Of a stretch of 64,000 nt of DNA, positions 63,301 through 64,000 are shown piece after piece. Under the pieces are notes generated by a model that searched no databases, was not told where the DNA came from, and saw only the letters and a program-made list of their open reading frames with translations. Source of the DNA: CBDFLD01 sp965249005 (GTDB lineage: Bacteria; Acidobacteriota; UBA6911); contig CBDFLD010000022.1 in assembly GCA_965249005.1 (NCBI GenBank), forward strand, positions 1 to 64,000, read 5' to 3'. The first letter of the stretch is position 1, and every line of letters begins with the position of its first letter. Position numbers and translations under genes: made by a program.

Positions 63301-63824
63301 CTGAACCAGGGACATCCCCAGCCACGAGAACGCCGCACGGTTCAGGACCTCCAGGACGAGACCCCATCACAGCTCCCCCACCCGGCTAACTGATGGTACG
63401 AATCGTGGGACCGATCCCCGGGCCCTCGGCATCTGCCCAGGTCAGTCCGTATCGGGCAACGGAGGGTACAACCGCTGCGTGGGACTCCGGCTCCGCTGGT
63501 CCGTCGGAGAACGTGGTAGAGGCAATGGCCTGTTATCTCTACTAACCGCGGTGCTGGCGGTGTGGGGACACGGCCCACTGGGTGGGAGTGAGTGGGATCC
63601 GAACCGGGCGGCATCCCATCGGGTCGGTAGCGCAGATGACTGCCGCTCTCGCCTGGTGCTACGGCGGGAAGGGGTGCCGGTGGGCGGCGGAACACGAATG
63701 CGGACCGTCTGCTCTGGTAGGCGACCGGGGCCATCGCTTGACGAACAGGCCAACCGTTGGCGGTGTGGGATTGTTGGTCGTCGCCGGCGGTATCCTTGTG
63801 GTGGGATATGAGGTGGTGGTTGGG
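63301..63824 (+). other. Intergenic region with one weak small ORF
   Basis: ATG 63393 opens a 50-codon frame (MVRIVGPIPGPSASAQVSPY) ending at TAA 63543-63545, without a ribosome binding site. Other frames to 63811 look like non-coding high-GC sequence. The promoter for the ABC transporter gene should lie near the end. Confidence 0.3.
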
Positions 63825-64000
63825 TTGTTGGCGCTCGAAGAACTGAGCAAGCGTTACGGCGAGGTTGTGGCTCTCGATGGGTGTGATCTGACGGTCCGGG
63901 CCGGTCGTATGGTCGGGTTTTTGGGGCCTAATGGGGCGGGTAAGACCAGCGCGATGCGAGCGATCTTCGGTCTGTTGCGCCTTGATGGGGGCACGGTGAC
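63825..64000 (+). CDS. ABC transporter ATP-binding protein, partial
   Basis: The frame beginning at TTG 63825 or nearby (LALEELSKRYGEVVALDG, then LTVRAGRMVGFLGPNGAGKT) contains the Walker A motif GPNGAGKT and continues past the window edge. Upstream in-frame GTG codons at 63813 and 63816 are alternative starts. It would energise export or import with a permease encoded beyond the window. Confidence 0.9.
   Translation, partial: MLALEELSKRYGEVVALDGCDLTVRAGRMVGFLGPNGAGKTSAMRAIFGLLRLDGGTV

Overview
The window looks like part of a large plasmid or integrative conjugative element from a high-GC Gram-positive, most likely an actinomycete. The evidence is high-GC codon use with frequent GTG and TTG starts, a replication-partition block (initiator-like protein, DnaB helicase, ParA with a small partner), a MobF-type relaxase-helicase, a CHC2 primase, and a very dense load of insertion sequences. 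I saw no rRNA, tRNA or CRISPR array. Species cannot be named from sequence alone.

Layout. 1-1.5 kb: a sigma-70-like factor leading a chain of overlapping small genes. 1.7-4.1 kb: an RDD-KAP membrane NTPase. 4.2-9.7 kb: replication and partition genes on the minus strand. 10.4-13.9 kb: two unrelated nucleotidyltransferase toxin/antitoxin-like modules. 14-18 kb: tyrosine recombinase and defence-gene wreckage, including an AbiU2-like gene cut by an IS3 element. 18.2-37.4 kb: a transposon archipelago. It contains IS30 copies carrying nested ISL3, IS1380 and IS3 elements, a complete Tn3-family transposon with a tyrosine-recombinase resolvase, a truncated second Tn3, and between them membrane/secreted protein genes. 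37.4-43.3 kb: small regulators, a DNA methyltransferase fused to an HNH domain, an inverted duplicate of a membrane-anchored protein, and a GIY-YIG protein. 44-50.7 kb: a five- to six-gene GTPase operon (GASH-like, two GTPases, GAP1-like, EAD1-associated effectors) on the minus strand. 50.7-53.2 kb: IS remnants and partial gene copies. 53.2-61.4 kb: the mobilisation block, with a small HTH regulator, secreted HNH nuclease, primase, iteron-like repeats, palindromic operators and a relaxase-helicase-primase polyprotein. 61.7-64 kb: a small gene, a lone HsdR_N-type nuclease ended by an IS1380-derived miniature element, and the start of an ABC transporter.

How it fits together. The backbone is replication (DnaB, initiator), partition (ParA) and conjugal DNA processing (relaxase, primase). 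On it sits a defence-like cargo: KAP-RDD NTPase, two nucleotidyltransferase modules, MTase-HNH, HsdR_N nuclease, GIY-YIG protein, Abi remnants and the GTPase conflict operon. The strongest candidate for a little-studied system is the GTPase operon at 44-50.7 kb. The second is a split primase: the CHC2 protein has an intact zinc finger but a degenerate TOPRIM, and the relaxase-fused primase core has an intact TOPRIM but no zinc finger. Many genes carry single-base frameshifts, so either the element is decaying or the assembly has uncorrected indels. Raw reads would decide.
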